From Thermoplasmata archaeon M9B1D (lineage in GTDB: Archaea > Thermoplasmatota > E2 > DHVEG-1), in contig MUGC01000047.1 of assembly GCA_002900535.1 (NCBI GenBank), positions 1 through 8,010 on the forward strand: a DNA stretch of 8,010 nt, read 5' to 3'. A program made the translations under genes and the position numbers. The notes beneath the pieces are model-generated. The model searched no databases and had not been told where the DNA came from. It saw only the letters and a program-made list of their open reading frames with translations. Below, in pieces: positions 1 to 6,346 of this stretch (the first letter of the stretch is position 1; every line of letters starts with the position of its first letter).

Positions 1-1684
1 GTATTTTTTCTAAGAAAGTAAAACGCTCTAAAATCTTTAGAATTTTTTGTAAGATTGGGTTGTAGATGTTTATCTTTGGCATATTTACTTCAAAGGTTGC
101 CCAATCACTTTCTGCATAACGGTAATCAATAGCTTTAACCTTAATATTATAGATTCCTTTTGTATTCCACATATGTGAAATAATTATTTTTTTTCCAGAT
201 TGATTAAAACCGGTTAAAGTTATATTATTATCACCCCAATCAATTAGATATTGTACATCATCTTGATCGGGATCGGTAGTTTGAATAGTATAGTTATAAG
301 ATTTTTGAATAACACCATTTGTTTCACCTGTGATTGTAGGTTTATTTGGTGGTTGATTCGGTATATTTTCTGTTGGTGGTATGTAAACAATTTTAAAAAC
401 ATTATTTGAGAGTATTGAAGGATAAGGATTCGTATATGTCCATACTGTTGAGCCCAAAGGGGTTATTTCGAAAAATTTGCCTTGTTCTCCGCTACAAATA
501 AGGGTGTTTCCATTTGGTAAACGCTCAGCACCAGATATCATTCTTGACCAAAAGCTTCCAGCAGGACTTGCAATATAAACCCAGGTTTGCTCAATAGGTT
601 CATATGCAGAACCAGGCTCAAGAAAATATTCACCAATTTCATTTACTGGGGGAACAATTTCATCAACAGAAGAAAAACGACCTTCTGGGCGATCAACTCC
701 ATTATTAAAAACAATAATATTTCCCTCTCCAGGATATTCTTCATTTATCCAATTTGCATCATGTTGACCGAAGAATTTTTGATCATTTGATGTTCCTGCT
801 CGATATGCTTGAGGATTACCCCAACGATAAAGAATATCGCCTCCCTTGTCACTATTACCACCAGAATGCCCTGCTGCTTCTGCTGTTGTTGTACTATGAT
901 CGATCACCCAGATTTCATTATAATTTCTAACACTAAGCATGATTTGATCAAATTTTACATTATAGTCAATAGAATTAGTATGCATCCAATCAAGACCACT
1001 AGACGATACATAATTGATATCTATTAACTCAGGATGGTCATCTACGGCACCATAATTATCTTTTGAGGGATCATAATCCTGAACAAGATGGTCCCATACA
1101 TGCCACTCCCAAACAATATCACCAGTTGTCAAACCAGTTGGTTTAACTTCAATTATATGATCAGGATAGACGATGTCACCAATAGGAGTATTTGGGTTTC
1201 GACCGGCAGCAATTGCTTCAGCACGTGTTTTGCTTTCCCAAGCGATCATAAGTACATTACCATTAGGTAAAGGCTCTATATCGTGATGACTTTGAAACTC
1301 GTCAGTACAATATCTGAAGTCCCATATAATAGTACCATCCCACAGTATTTTTTGGATACCACCACCCATACCCCCTAAACCTTGTACATCTACTTTTATC
1401 GTTCGGAGAATAGTACCATTACCTAACCAATAAACGGCTTGTCCCGGAAAATAATTACTCGACCATGTATGATTTACTGCACCTGTGCTATCAATTAAAT
1501 ATGTTTTGAAGGAAGTCATAGGAGTAAAAAGAATTTGGCCATTAATTGATCTTTGTGATTCTTCAAAATTTTGTTTATAGTTCTGATTTAATATTTGAGT
1601 GTTATATACTGGGGTAAAACATGTTGAATACAATAAAAGTATTATTGAAATAGCAAAGATTCTATACATAAAACGTTTGATCAT
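1..1684 (-). CDS. Secreted arylsulfotransferase (ASST)-like protein with C-terminal PKD-like domain, 3' end cut by window edge
   Basis: I read 561 codons without a stop from ATG at 1684 to position 2, so the C-terminus lies off the left edge. Residues 1-25 are a signal peptide (basic MIKRFMYR, then a hydrophobic stretch). Residues about 48-435 match the ASST-like propeller family: FTPMTSFKTYLIDSTG (53-68), HHDIEPLPNGNVL (133-145), DWMHTNSIDYN (232-242), GHSGGNSDKGGDILYRWGNP (272-291), FGQHDANW (305-312) and ERLPNGNTLICSG (387-399). His133/134, His235 and His308 are candidates for the conserved active-site histidines; in the bacterial enzyme a histidine carries the sulfuryl group between phenolic donor and acceptor without PAPS. 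Residues about 445-536 form a PKD/Ig-like domain (DPDQDD, IDWGDN). The last visible residues, ERFTFLEKI, resemble the tail of the propeller protein at 4031-5689. It probably acts outside the cell. Family assignment is fairly sure; true substrate and activity are unknown. The gene is divergent from a PAPS-type sulfotransferase. Confidence 0.85.
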   Translation of the reverse strand, partial: MIKRFMYRIFAISIILLLYSTCFTPVYNTQILNQNYKQNFEESQRSINGQILFTPMTSFKTYLIDSTGAVNHTWSSNYFPGQAVYWLGNGTILRTIKVDVQGLGGMGGGIQKILWDGTIIWDFRYCTDEFQSHHDIEPLPNGNVLMIAWESKTRAEAIAAGRNPNTPIGDIVYPDHIIEVKPTGLTTGDIVWEWHVWDHLVQDYDPSKDNYGAVDDHPELIDINYVSSSGLDWMHTNSIDYNVKFDQIMLSVRNYNEIWVIDHSTTTAEAAGHSGGNSDKGGDILYRWGNPQAYRAGTSNDQKFFGQHDANWINEEYPGEGNIIVFNNGVDRPEGRFSSVDEIVPPVNEIGEYFLEPGSAYEPIEQTWVYIASPAGSFWSRMISGAERLPNGNTLICSGEQGKFFEITPLGSTVWTYTNPYPSILSNNVFKIVYIPPTENIPNQPPNKPTITGETNGVIQKSYNYTIQTTDPDQDDVQYLIDWGDNNITLTGFNQSGKKIIISHMWNTKGIYNIKVKAIDYRYAESDWATFEVNMPKINIYNPILQKILKILERFTFLEKI

Positions 1685-1801
1685 ATTGTATCTATTGTTC
1701 TCCTATTTATTGTTATTAACTGGTTGACTATATATAGATTTTTATTAAAGTTTATATATTTTGAAAAATTTAAATAAACGGACATCATTTAGTTACAAAC
1801 A
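1685..1801. promoter_or_regulatory. Divergent promoter region between ASST-like gene and sulfotransferase
   Basis: This 117-bp AT-rich spacer must hold the promoters of both divergent genes. TTTATATATT at 1751-1760 is a good archaeal TATA box for the plus strand; a start about 25 nt downstream would leave a leader of roughly 15-20 nt before ATG 1802. CTATATATAG at 1728-1737 is a perfect 10-bp palindrome placed suitably as a TATA box for the minus-strand gene, giving a leader of about 20 nt that includes the AGGAGA. The two boxes are about 23 bp apart, so initiation complexes could interfere with each other. No clear Shine-Dalgarno sequence precedes 1802. These are motif-based inferences. Confidence 0.45.
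1699..1704 (-). promoter_or_regulatory. Possible ribosome-binding site AGGAGA of the ASST-like gene
   Basis: On the minus strand AGGAGA lies 14 nt before ATG 1684. That is longer than the usual 5-10 nt, but no closer in-frame ATG, GTG or TTG exists between them. The next in-frame ATG (1669) would shorten the basic start of the signal peptide and is even further away. Confidence 0.4.
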
Positions 1802-2920
1802 ATGAATTCAAAGTTTGAAAAAAAATATTATCTTATCTTGAATAAACAACCATTAGCTGGAACAACATTTGTCAACTGGATGAAAGTACTAATTGAAAAC
1901 AGAGTTAAAATTGATTGGCAATTTATTCCAAGAGCGCTATATGTAACAATGATGATTATTTTTGTAACACCTTTAAGAATAATTGAAAAAAGAAAATTTG
2001 ATGAAATATTTCAAAAAATAAAAGTCGAAAAACCGATTTTTATAATTGGACATTGGAGGAGTGGCACAACATTTTTACATTATTTAATGGGAAATGATAA
2101 AAACTTAGGATATGTCTCAACAATGAATACACTTGATCCAAGTATTTTTTTAAATTATGGAAAATTTTTAAAAAGAATTGTTGCACATAGTCTTCCAAAA
2201 AAAAGACCTATGGATGACCTCGCGATGGGGACAGATCTACCTTATGAGGAAGAGTACGCGATTGCGAATCTATGTCCCTATTCATTTTATCATGCATGGT
2301 ACTTTCCAAGAGCAATAAATCAATATTACAAACGGTATATCTTATACGAAAATGCAGAAGATATCATTAATGAATGGAAAAAAGTGTATCTATATTTTTT
2401 AAAAAAAATAACTTACAAACACAATGGAAAACAAATAGTGTTAAAAAGCTTGGTTAACACTGCTAAGATAAAACATCTTTTATCTATGTTTCCAGATGCA
2501 AAATTTATACATCTATATAGAAACCCCTATGAAGTTTATATGTCGACATGGAAGTTATATAATAGTATATTACCGTTTTTTTCTTTTCAGCATATAGATG
2601 AAGAAGAGTTTGACAAATCTATTTTAAAGATTTATAAAGTTATATCAAAAAAATATTTAGAAGACAGAAAATTAATTCCAAAAGAAAATTTAATTGAACT
2701 TAGATATGAAGATTTTATAAATGATCCATTAAAAACATTAGATTTGATTTATTCGAAATTTGATATTTCTGGTTTTGAAAAAGCAAAGCCTGCATTTAAG
2801 GAATATATTAAAAAACACGCAGATTATAAAAGGAATTATTATAGAATAGATGAGCATATTAAAAATAAAGTATATAGCGAATGGGAAGTTATTTTTAAAG
2901 AATTTGGCTATAAGAAATAA
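1802..2920 (+). CDS. PAPS-dependent sulfotransferase family protein (Sulfotransfer_3-like)
   Basis: The 372-residue product carries the 5'-phosphosulfate-binding loop GHWRSGTTFLHYLM (83-96, with Arg86, Ser87, Gly88, Thr89, Thr90). It also has the 3'-phosphate-binding motif RNPYEVYMSTW (240-250, Arg240 and Ser248 in R-x7-S spacing). An acidic LPYEEEYAI stretch (146-154) and RYEDFINDP (301-309) are also typical of this family. Family members move the sulfuryl group of PAPS to hydroxyl or amino groups of small molecules, lipids or glycans. There is no signal peptide, but IPRALYVTMMIIFVTPLRII (42-61) is hydrophobic and may bind or dip into the membrane. Base content is strikingly low: the stretch 2581-2700 has 24 G/C in 120 bases, far below the FG-GAP gene, which suggests a different history or weak selection. 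It is followed after 55 bp by a UbiA-family gene on the same strand. Acceptor unknown. Confidence 0.88.
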   Translation: MNSKFEKKYYLILNKQPLAGTTFVNWMKVLIENRVKIDWQFIPRALYVTMMIIFVTPLRIIEKRKFDEIFQKIKVEKPIFIIGHWRSGTTFLHYLMGNDKNLGYVSTMNTLDPSIFLNYGKFLKRIVAHSLPKKRPMDDLAMGTDLPYEEEYAIANLCPYSFYHAWYFPRAINQYYKRYILYENAEDIINEWKKVYLYFLKKITYKHNGKQIVLKSLVNTAKIKHLLSMFPDAKFIHLYRNPYEVYMSTWKLYNSILPFFSFQHIDEEEFDKSILKIYKVISKKYLEDRKLIPKENLIELRYEDFINDPLKTLDLIYSKFDISGFEKAKPAFKEYIKKHADYKRNYYRIDEHIKNKVYSEWEVIFKEFGYKK

Positions 2921-2929
2921 AGTCAAAAA

Positions 2930-2953
2930 TTATATATATGATGTTATATATAA
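2930..2953 (+). promoter_or_regulatory. Possible TATA boxes of the UbiA-family gene
   Basis: Two TATA-like runs occur in the 55-bp spacer: TTATATATAT (2930-2939) and TTATATATAA (2944-2953). If the second is used with a normal distance of about 27 nt, transcription would start at or next to ATG 2976, giving a leaderless or nearly leaderless mRNA. This fits the absence of a recognisable Shine-Dalgarno sequence there. Co-transcription with the sulfotransferase is not excluded. Confidence 0.4.
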
Positions 2954-2975
2954 TTAAAGCCTCTGAAGAATTACT

Positions 2976-3818
2976 ATGACATCAATAATTCATGTTAAAA
3001 GTCTTGCTTTATGTGAAGCAATGAGACCATTCACAAGTATTCTTGCTATAGCTGGAACATATATCGGAGGCATAGTTGCTGGTGCGCCCTTTTTTTCGAT
3101 TCCTTTAATCCTAGCAATGGTTGTTGTTTTCTTTGTTGGCGCAGGAGGTATGCCATTTAATGATTATTTTGATCGTGAAGTTGATATAATTTCTCATCCA
3201 AATCGGCCTATTCCATCTAAACGATTATCCCCAAAGGGAACCCTTTATTTTTCTATACTACTATTTAGTCTCGCTGTTTTTATTTCCATTTTTATTAATT
3301 TACTTTGTTTCGTGATAGTGCTTTCTGCCATAGGATTTTTATATTGCTATGAGACCTTCTTTAAAAATCAGGGATTTATAGGAAATATTGTAGTAGCGTT
3401 TCTGTCCTCGATGTCATTCACTTTTGGTGGTATAGCAGTTGGTAATCCTTTTGCTTCTTTACTTCTATCAGTTCTCACCTTTTTCCTCTTTACTGGAAGA
3501 GAAATATTAAAGGATGTGCAGGACGTTAAAGGAGATATTTTAACAAGGAATACATTGCCTATGAAAATAGGAGAAAAAAAAGCTGTTCTTGTTGCATCTA
3601 TACTCTTAATAGCCGCCATTCTGTTAAGCCCTCTCCCATTTTTTCTTCATCAGCTTGGCATTGGCTATCTTACCATCATAACAGTGGTTGATGTATTGAT
3701 TATATATATCATTAAACAAAATTTAAAAGACCTGCGGAACACAGATCAATCCGTGAGTCTTACTAGAATTGCAGCAGCAATAGGGATAATTGCTATTATT
3801 CTTGGAGTCGTCATGTGA
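2976..3818 (+). CDS. UbiA-family prenyltransferase, probable digeranylgeranylglyceryl phosphate synthase
   Basis: This 280-residue membrane protein has about eight to nine hydrophobic segments. The first Asp-rich motif is NDYFDREVD (62-70), followed by RPIPS (77-81). The second is DVQDVKGD (180-187) within GREILKDVQDVKGD, followed by TLPMKIGEKKA (193-203). These bind Mg2+ and prenyl diphosphate in the UbiA superfamily. This combination and the length fit the archaeal enzyme that adds the second geranylgeranyl chain to geranylgeranylglyceryl phosphate in membrane lipid synthesis. Related UbiA enzymes of quinone, haem or chlorophyll pathways are a weaker alternative. ATG 2976 is chosen because it gives the family's usual N-terminal lead into LCEAMRPFT; the inner Met16 has no better initiation signal. 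The upstream partner is a sulfotransferase, and the next gene is convergent. Confidence 0.85.
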   Translation: MTSIIHVKSLALCEAMRPFTSILAIAGTYIGGIVAGAPFFSIPLILAMVVVFFVGAGGMPFNDYFDREVDIISHPNRPIPSKRLSPKGTLYFSILLFSLAVFISIFINLLCFVIVLSAIGFLYCYETFFKNQGFIGNIVVAFLSSMSFTFGGIAVGNPFASLLLSVLTFFLFTGREILKDVQDVKGDILTRNTLPMKIGEKKAVLVASILLIAAILLSPLPFFLHQLGIGYLTIITVVDVLIIYIIKQNLKDLRNTDQSVSLTRIAAAIGIIAIILGVVM

Positions 3819-3906
3819 TTACTTAATAGAACGGACTTGATAATATTTTAACGAAAAATATGTTATTAAAACTAAATGTTTTAATTATATGGGAAATGAT
3901 TTAATA

Positions 3907-3913
3907 TTTTTTT
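3907..3913 (+). terminator. Candidate U-tract terminator after UbiA gene
   Basis: Seven consecutive T on the plus strand, about 90 nt past the stop codon at 3818. Archaeal RNA polymerase often terminates at such tracts without a strong hairpin; none is evident here. AT-rich surroundings make chance runs likely. Confidence 0.35.
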
Positions 3914-3958
3914 AATAGATTAAAAATAAGGCTATTTCAGAAGCAGAAAAACAAGTTA

Positions 3959-3996
3959 TGCTCCCGTTGGGACGGAACATGAATTTATCAGTAAAA
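3959..3996 (-). repeat. Intergenic repeat, copy A
   Basis: 38 bp, one base shorter than copies B and C. On the plus strand it begins TGCTCCCGT and ends GAATTTATCAGTAAAA. It contains the short palindrome TCCCGTTGGGA and a degenerate form of TTTACCGGTAAA. It starts 34 bp past the stop codon of the minus-strand propeller gene. In that gene's direction a T5 run (plus-strand A at 3947-3951) follows the repeat after 7 nt. Arms at its ends could pair over six positions with one G-U when read on the minus strand. Strand is given relative to the flanking minus-strand gene. Confidence 0.75.
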
Positions 3997-4030
3997 GATA
4001 TAAGAAAAAAAGTAAAAAGAGAGTTATAGT

Positions 4031-5689
4031 TTAGATTAGTATCTGGTTTAGTATTTTTTCAAAGAAAGGAAAACGTTGAAAGAACCTTTGTAAAAACAAT
4101 GATGTGTTGATTGTTTTAGTCTTTGAAGTTGTAAGATAAACACGTATTGTGCAGTAATCAGAACTATCATGTTTACTTACTATAATAATGGTTCCATTAA
4201 ATGTTTTTAATATTTCACTTGGTGTTTTAATCTCAATTTTAACAGTGCAGTTTCCATCTCTCGGTTTAAGATCATTATAATCAGATGGAGTAAAAGTCCA
4301 ATTGCCCCACTCTGGATAAGATTCAATCCTCCAATCAAGTAAAGATAAATCACCCCCAATGTTTTGAACATTAAAACTATCAGTAAAAGTCAATCCAGGT
4401 TTTATATCAGTCCAATTAAATTTACCTGAACAAACCAAATCAGGTTGATACTCATAATCTGGTGCAACTTTAACGAGCCAGACGTTACTCTTTGGGGGTC
4501 CATAATATTCTGTCTGCCCAGCCATAATATAACCACCTTCGTTGGTTTGCTCAACTGAATAAAACTCTCCATAAGGACCAAATGTTTTATCCCATATTTT
4601 ATTTCCTTCTTCATCTGTTTTAATTATCCAACCATAATTACCCGATCCAAAGGAATTAGTATAACCTGCGATAATATATCCTCCATCATTTGTTTGGTCA
4701 ATGGAGTATCCCACATCATAATTATCTCCACCAAATTCTCGCCTCCATATTTGATTACCGAAATTATCTGTTTTAATTAAATATATTTGTGAATCACCGG
4801 ATCCAATATCTTCACTTGGACCCGTTATAATATATCCCTGATCTGATGTTTGTAAAACTGATAAGCCATACTCGAAATCATTTTCTCCAAATGTTTTTTC
4901 CCAAAGAAAGTTTCCATTATTATCTATCTTAATTAAAAATATATCACAGTTTTCACTACTAAATAAATCCGTAAAACCACCTGTTAATATAAACTCACCA
5001 TCAATAGTTTCTTTAACTGAATAGCTAAAACTTAAAGATGGAACATTGTAATTCCATTGTATATTTCCATTTGAATCAGTTTTAATTAACCATCCGTAAG
5101 CATCAAGAGCTTCATATTGTTCAGAAAAAAGGATAGAAGATCCTGTTAAAATGAATCCTCCATCTAAAGTTTGTTTAACACAATTACCATTATCATCATC
5201 TGAAACATTAAATATTTTAGTCCATTCCTCTGTTCCATTTGAATCAGTTTTACATAAAAAAACATCAGCAAAAATTGATTCACTTTGGTAAATATTTCCA
5301 GTTAGTATATAACCTCCATCATTTGTTTGATAAACTGAATTAGCAAAAAAACCAGGTAATTCACCATAAGATTTATTCCATTGTTCGACTCCATTAAAAT
5401 CTGTTTTTATTAATAGAGAATAATGAACTGGACCTGGTGGAGATGAGCCACCAGCAATAATATATCCATTGTCATTTGTTTGTTGAACACATAAACCTAT
5501 ATCATAATCATATTCGCTTCCACCATAAGTCTTATTCCATTGCTCTGCTGGTGGTAAAACATCATCATCAGTTTGTTCATTATAAAAATTTGATTTTATT
5601 ATATTTTGTTTAAATCCAGATAAAGTTGGAGTAATACAGGTTCCTAAAAATAATATTGTTATAATTAGGGTTATCAGTTTTTTAATCAT
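4031..5689 (-). CDS. Secreted seven-repeat beta-propeller protein with Ig-like domain and amphipathic tail
   Basis: 552 residues. MIKKLITLIITILFLGTC is a signal peptide. Residues 50-410 hold seven repeats of about 50 residues with the pattern WxKTFGG...QTNDGGYIIAG...LIKTDxNGN; the Trp of each repeat is at 51, 104, 156, 212, 263, 315 and 366. Seven such units predict a seven-bladed propeller. Residues about 416-522 form an all-beta Ig-like domain (SGKFNWTDIKPG, SYPEWGNWTFTP, DYCTIRVYL) with Cys420, Cys481 and Cys513 available for a disulfide. Residues 529-552 are an amphipathic tail (LQRFFQRFPFFEKIL) like that of the ASST-like protein. It is probably exported and kept at the surface, perhaps for binding or adhesion; no catalytic motif is visible. 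AGAGG (5699-5703) is 9 nt before the ATG. Its 3' end faces the UbiA gene and is followed by repeat copy A. Confidence 0.82.
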   Translation of the reverse strand: MIKKLITLIITILFLGTCITPTLSGFKQNIIKSNFYNEQTDDDVLPPAEQWNKTYGGSEYDYDIGLCVQQTNDNGYIIAGGSSPPGPVHYSLLIKTDFNGVEQWNKSYGELPGFFANSVYQTNDGGYILTGNIYQSESIFADVFLCKTDSNGTEEWTKIFNVSDDDNGNCVKQTLDGGFILTGSSILFSEQYEALDAYGWLIKTDSNGNIQWNYNVPSLSFSYSVKETIDGEFILTGGFTDLFSSENCDIFLIKIDNNGNFLWEKTFGENDFEYGLSVLQTSDQGYIITGPSEDIGSGDSQIYLIKTDNFGNQIWRREFGGDNYDVGYSIDQTNDGGYIIAGYTNSFGSGNYGWIIKTDEEGNKIWDKTFGPYGEFYSVEQTNEGGYIMAGQTEYYGPPKSNVWLVKVAPDYEYQPDLVCSGKFNWTDIKPGLTFTDSFNVQNIGGDLSLLDWRIESYPEWGNWTFTPSDYNDLKPRDGNCTVKIEIKTPSEILKTFNGTIIIVSKHDSSDYCTIRVYLTTSKTKTINTSLFLQRFFQRFPFFEKILNQILI

Positions 5690-5934
5690 TATTTTTTTCC
5701 TCTTACAAATAAAATATTATTTTTATCTAACAAAATTAAATAGATTAAGTTGTTTTTAAATCTTACCTAATATATATGTAACAAAATTAAAAAAAATAGT
5801 TTAAAAAAAGCAAAATGTAAAAGCCATTTTCGATAATAACTGTTTGAAAAAACTTTCAAGCTGAAGATGATCTAGACAGTGAGGTTTAAACATAAATTAG
5901 TAAATTTTAAATTTTAGGATATTAAATCAATAGA
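5690..5934. other. AT-rich upstream region of the propeller gene
   Basis: 245 bp without a convincing gene. AGAGG at 5699-5703 is the ribosome-binding site for ATG 5689. A TATA-like run at about 5770-5778 on the minus strand would give a leader of roughly 55-60 nt. A 13-bp direct repeat, TAACAAAATTAAA, occurs at 5728-5740 and 5779-5791, 51 bp apart. In this base composition it may be chance. I see nothing else supportable. Confidence 0.5.
5699..5703 (-). promoter_or_regulatory. Ribosome-binding site AGAGG of the 552-residue propeller gene
   Basis: AGAGG on the minus strand with 9 nt to ATG 5689. It supports this start, which also gives a complete signal peptide. Confidence 0.6.
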
Positions 5935-6126
5935 TTATAATTGAATTTTCCTATTTTTTATTTCAAAAAAATATTCAATCCATGCAGCTCTTACACTCGG
6001 GATTGTTTCAAATTCTATATGATATTTTAAAATATCTTTTAGCCTTTTTGTAGTAGCCATTTTTCTTAGCATTGAAAAATTTATTATATTTTTATTATTT
6101 TTTTCTTGATTAAATTTTCTCTTCAT
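5935..6126 (-). CDS. Possible small basic hypothetical protein, 63 residues
   Basis: I do not recognise this protein. The N-terminal third is rich in Lys, Arg and Asn (MKRKFNQEKNNKN). The rest looks more protein-like than an AT-rich chance frame: TTKRLKDILKYHIEFE (25-40) could be a helix, and IPSVRAAWIEYFFEIKNRK (42-60) includes Trp and aromatic residues. There is no signal peptide or membrane segment, so it would be cytoplasmic. AGGA at 6136-6139 lies 9 nt before the ATG, a plausible ribosome-binding site. It stands alone between two secreted-protein genes on the same strand, about 220 bp downstream of the FG-GAP gene and 245 bp before the propeller gene. It could be a small regulator, or the 3' remnant of a lost gene. 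No overlapping gene explains it away. Confidence 0.45.
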   Translation of the reverse strand: MKRKFNQEKNNKNIINFSMLRKMATTKRLKDILKYHIEFETIPSVRAAWIEYFFEIKNRKIQL

Positions 6127-6250
6127 ATATTATTGTCCTGGAGATAAATAGCATTATTCATTAATTAATTTTATGTATAAAAAATGAAGAATTATATTAT
6201 TAAAAAATTTTTTAAGATTATTTGACTCAATTTTTTTTGAATATAAGTAG

Positions 6251-6303
6251 AAAAAATAGCATTATGCTCCCGTAGGGAAGGGGGCACGAATTTACCAGTA
6301 AAA
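6251..6303 (-). terminator. Candidate terminator of the FG-GAP gene formed by repeat B and a T6 tract
   Basis: In the gene's direction repeat B (6303 to 6265) is followed after 8 nt by TTTTTT (6256 to 6251). The arms at the repeat ends (TGCTCCC and GGGGGCA on the plus strand) can pair, but on the minus-strand RNA they contain one C-A mismatch. Hairpin support is therefore weak and the U-tract is the better evidence. Located 43 bp past the stop codon. Confidence 0.4.
6265..6303 (-). repeat. Intergenic repeat, copy B
   Basis: 39 bp. On the plus strand it begins TGCTCCCGTAGGGAAGG and ends CACGAATTTACCAGTAAAA. It differs from copy A at about 9 positions plus one indel, and from copy C at 6 positions. 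The last 17 bases are nearly invariant between B and C (one change). Short shared sequence upstream (AATAGCA with C, ATTATGCTCCC-like with A) suggests that the repeat unit extends slightly left of the core. Confidence 0.75.
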
Positions 6304-6346
6304 ATTATGGTTTTACCACAATTGCAACCATATGCAATGCACGGAA

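Larger units (their letters stand above)
3819..4030. other. Convergent intergenic region with repeat copy A
   Basis: This 212-bp AT-rich gap lies between the ends of the UbiA gene (plus) and the 552-residue propeller gene (minus). It contains a run of seven T at 3907-3913, which can act as a U-tract terminator for the plus-strand unit, and repeat copy A at 3959-3996. A plus-strand open stretch crosses the repeat but has no start codon, so I do not call it a gene. Confidence 0.7.
6127..6346. other. Intergenic region with repeat copy B
   Basis: 220 bp, AT-rich, between the end of the FG-GAP gene and the small ORF. It holds the small ORF's ribosome-binding site, repeat copy B, and a run of six A (6251-6256) that reads as T6 for the minus-strand FG-GAP transcript. 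A minus-strand open frame through the repeat (6192-6377) is judged spurious. Confidence 0.6.

Noticed and set aside
587..1270. Plus-strand open frames opposite the ASST-like gene (587-790, 809-1027, 1088-1270)
   Set aside because: They are antisense to a long, clearly protein-like minus-strand frame and show no recognisable protein features.
2738..3619. Minus-strand frames at 2738-2926 and 3368-3619
   Set aside because: Antisense to the sulfotransferase and UbiA genes, which carry the family motifs; composition is that of reverse-complemented coding sequence.
5633..5689. Lipoprotein signal in the propeller protein
   Set aside because: LGTC lacks the usual small residue before Cys of a lipobox, and the ASST-like protein has YSTC; a plain Sec signal is more likely.
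5845..5890. Short plus-strand peptide-like stretch (FQAEDDLDSEV) before a stop
   Set aside because: Only about 13 codons after an upstream stop with no start codon; too short to call even a gene remnant.
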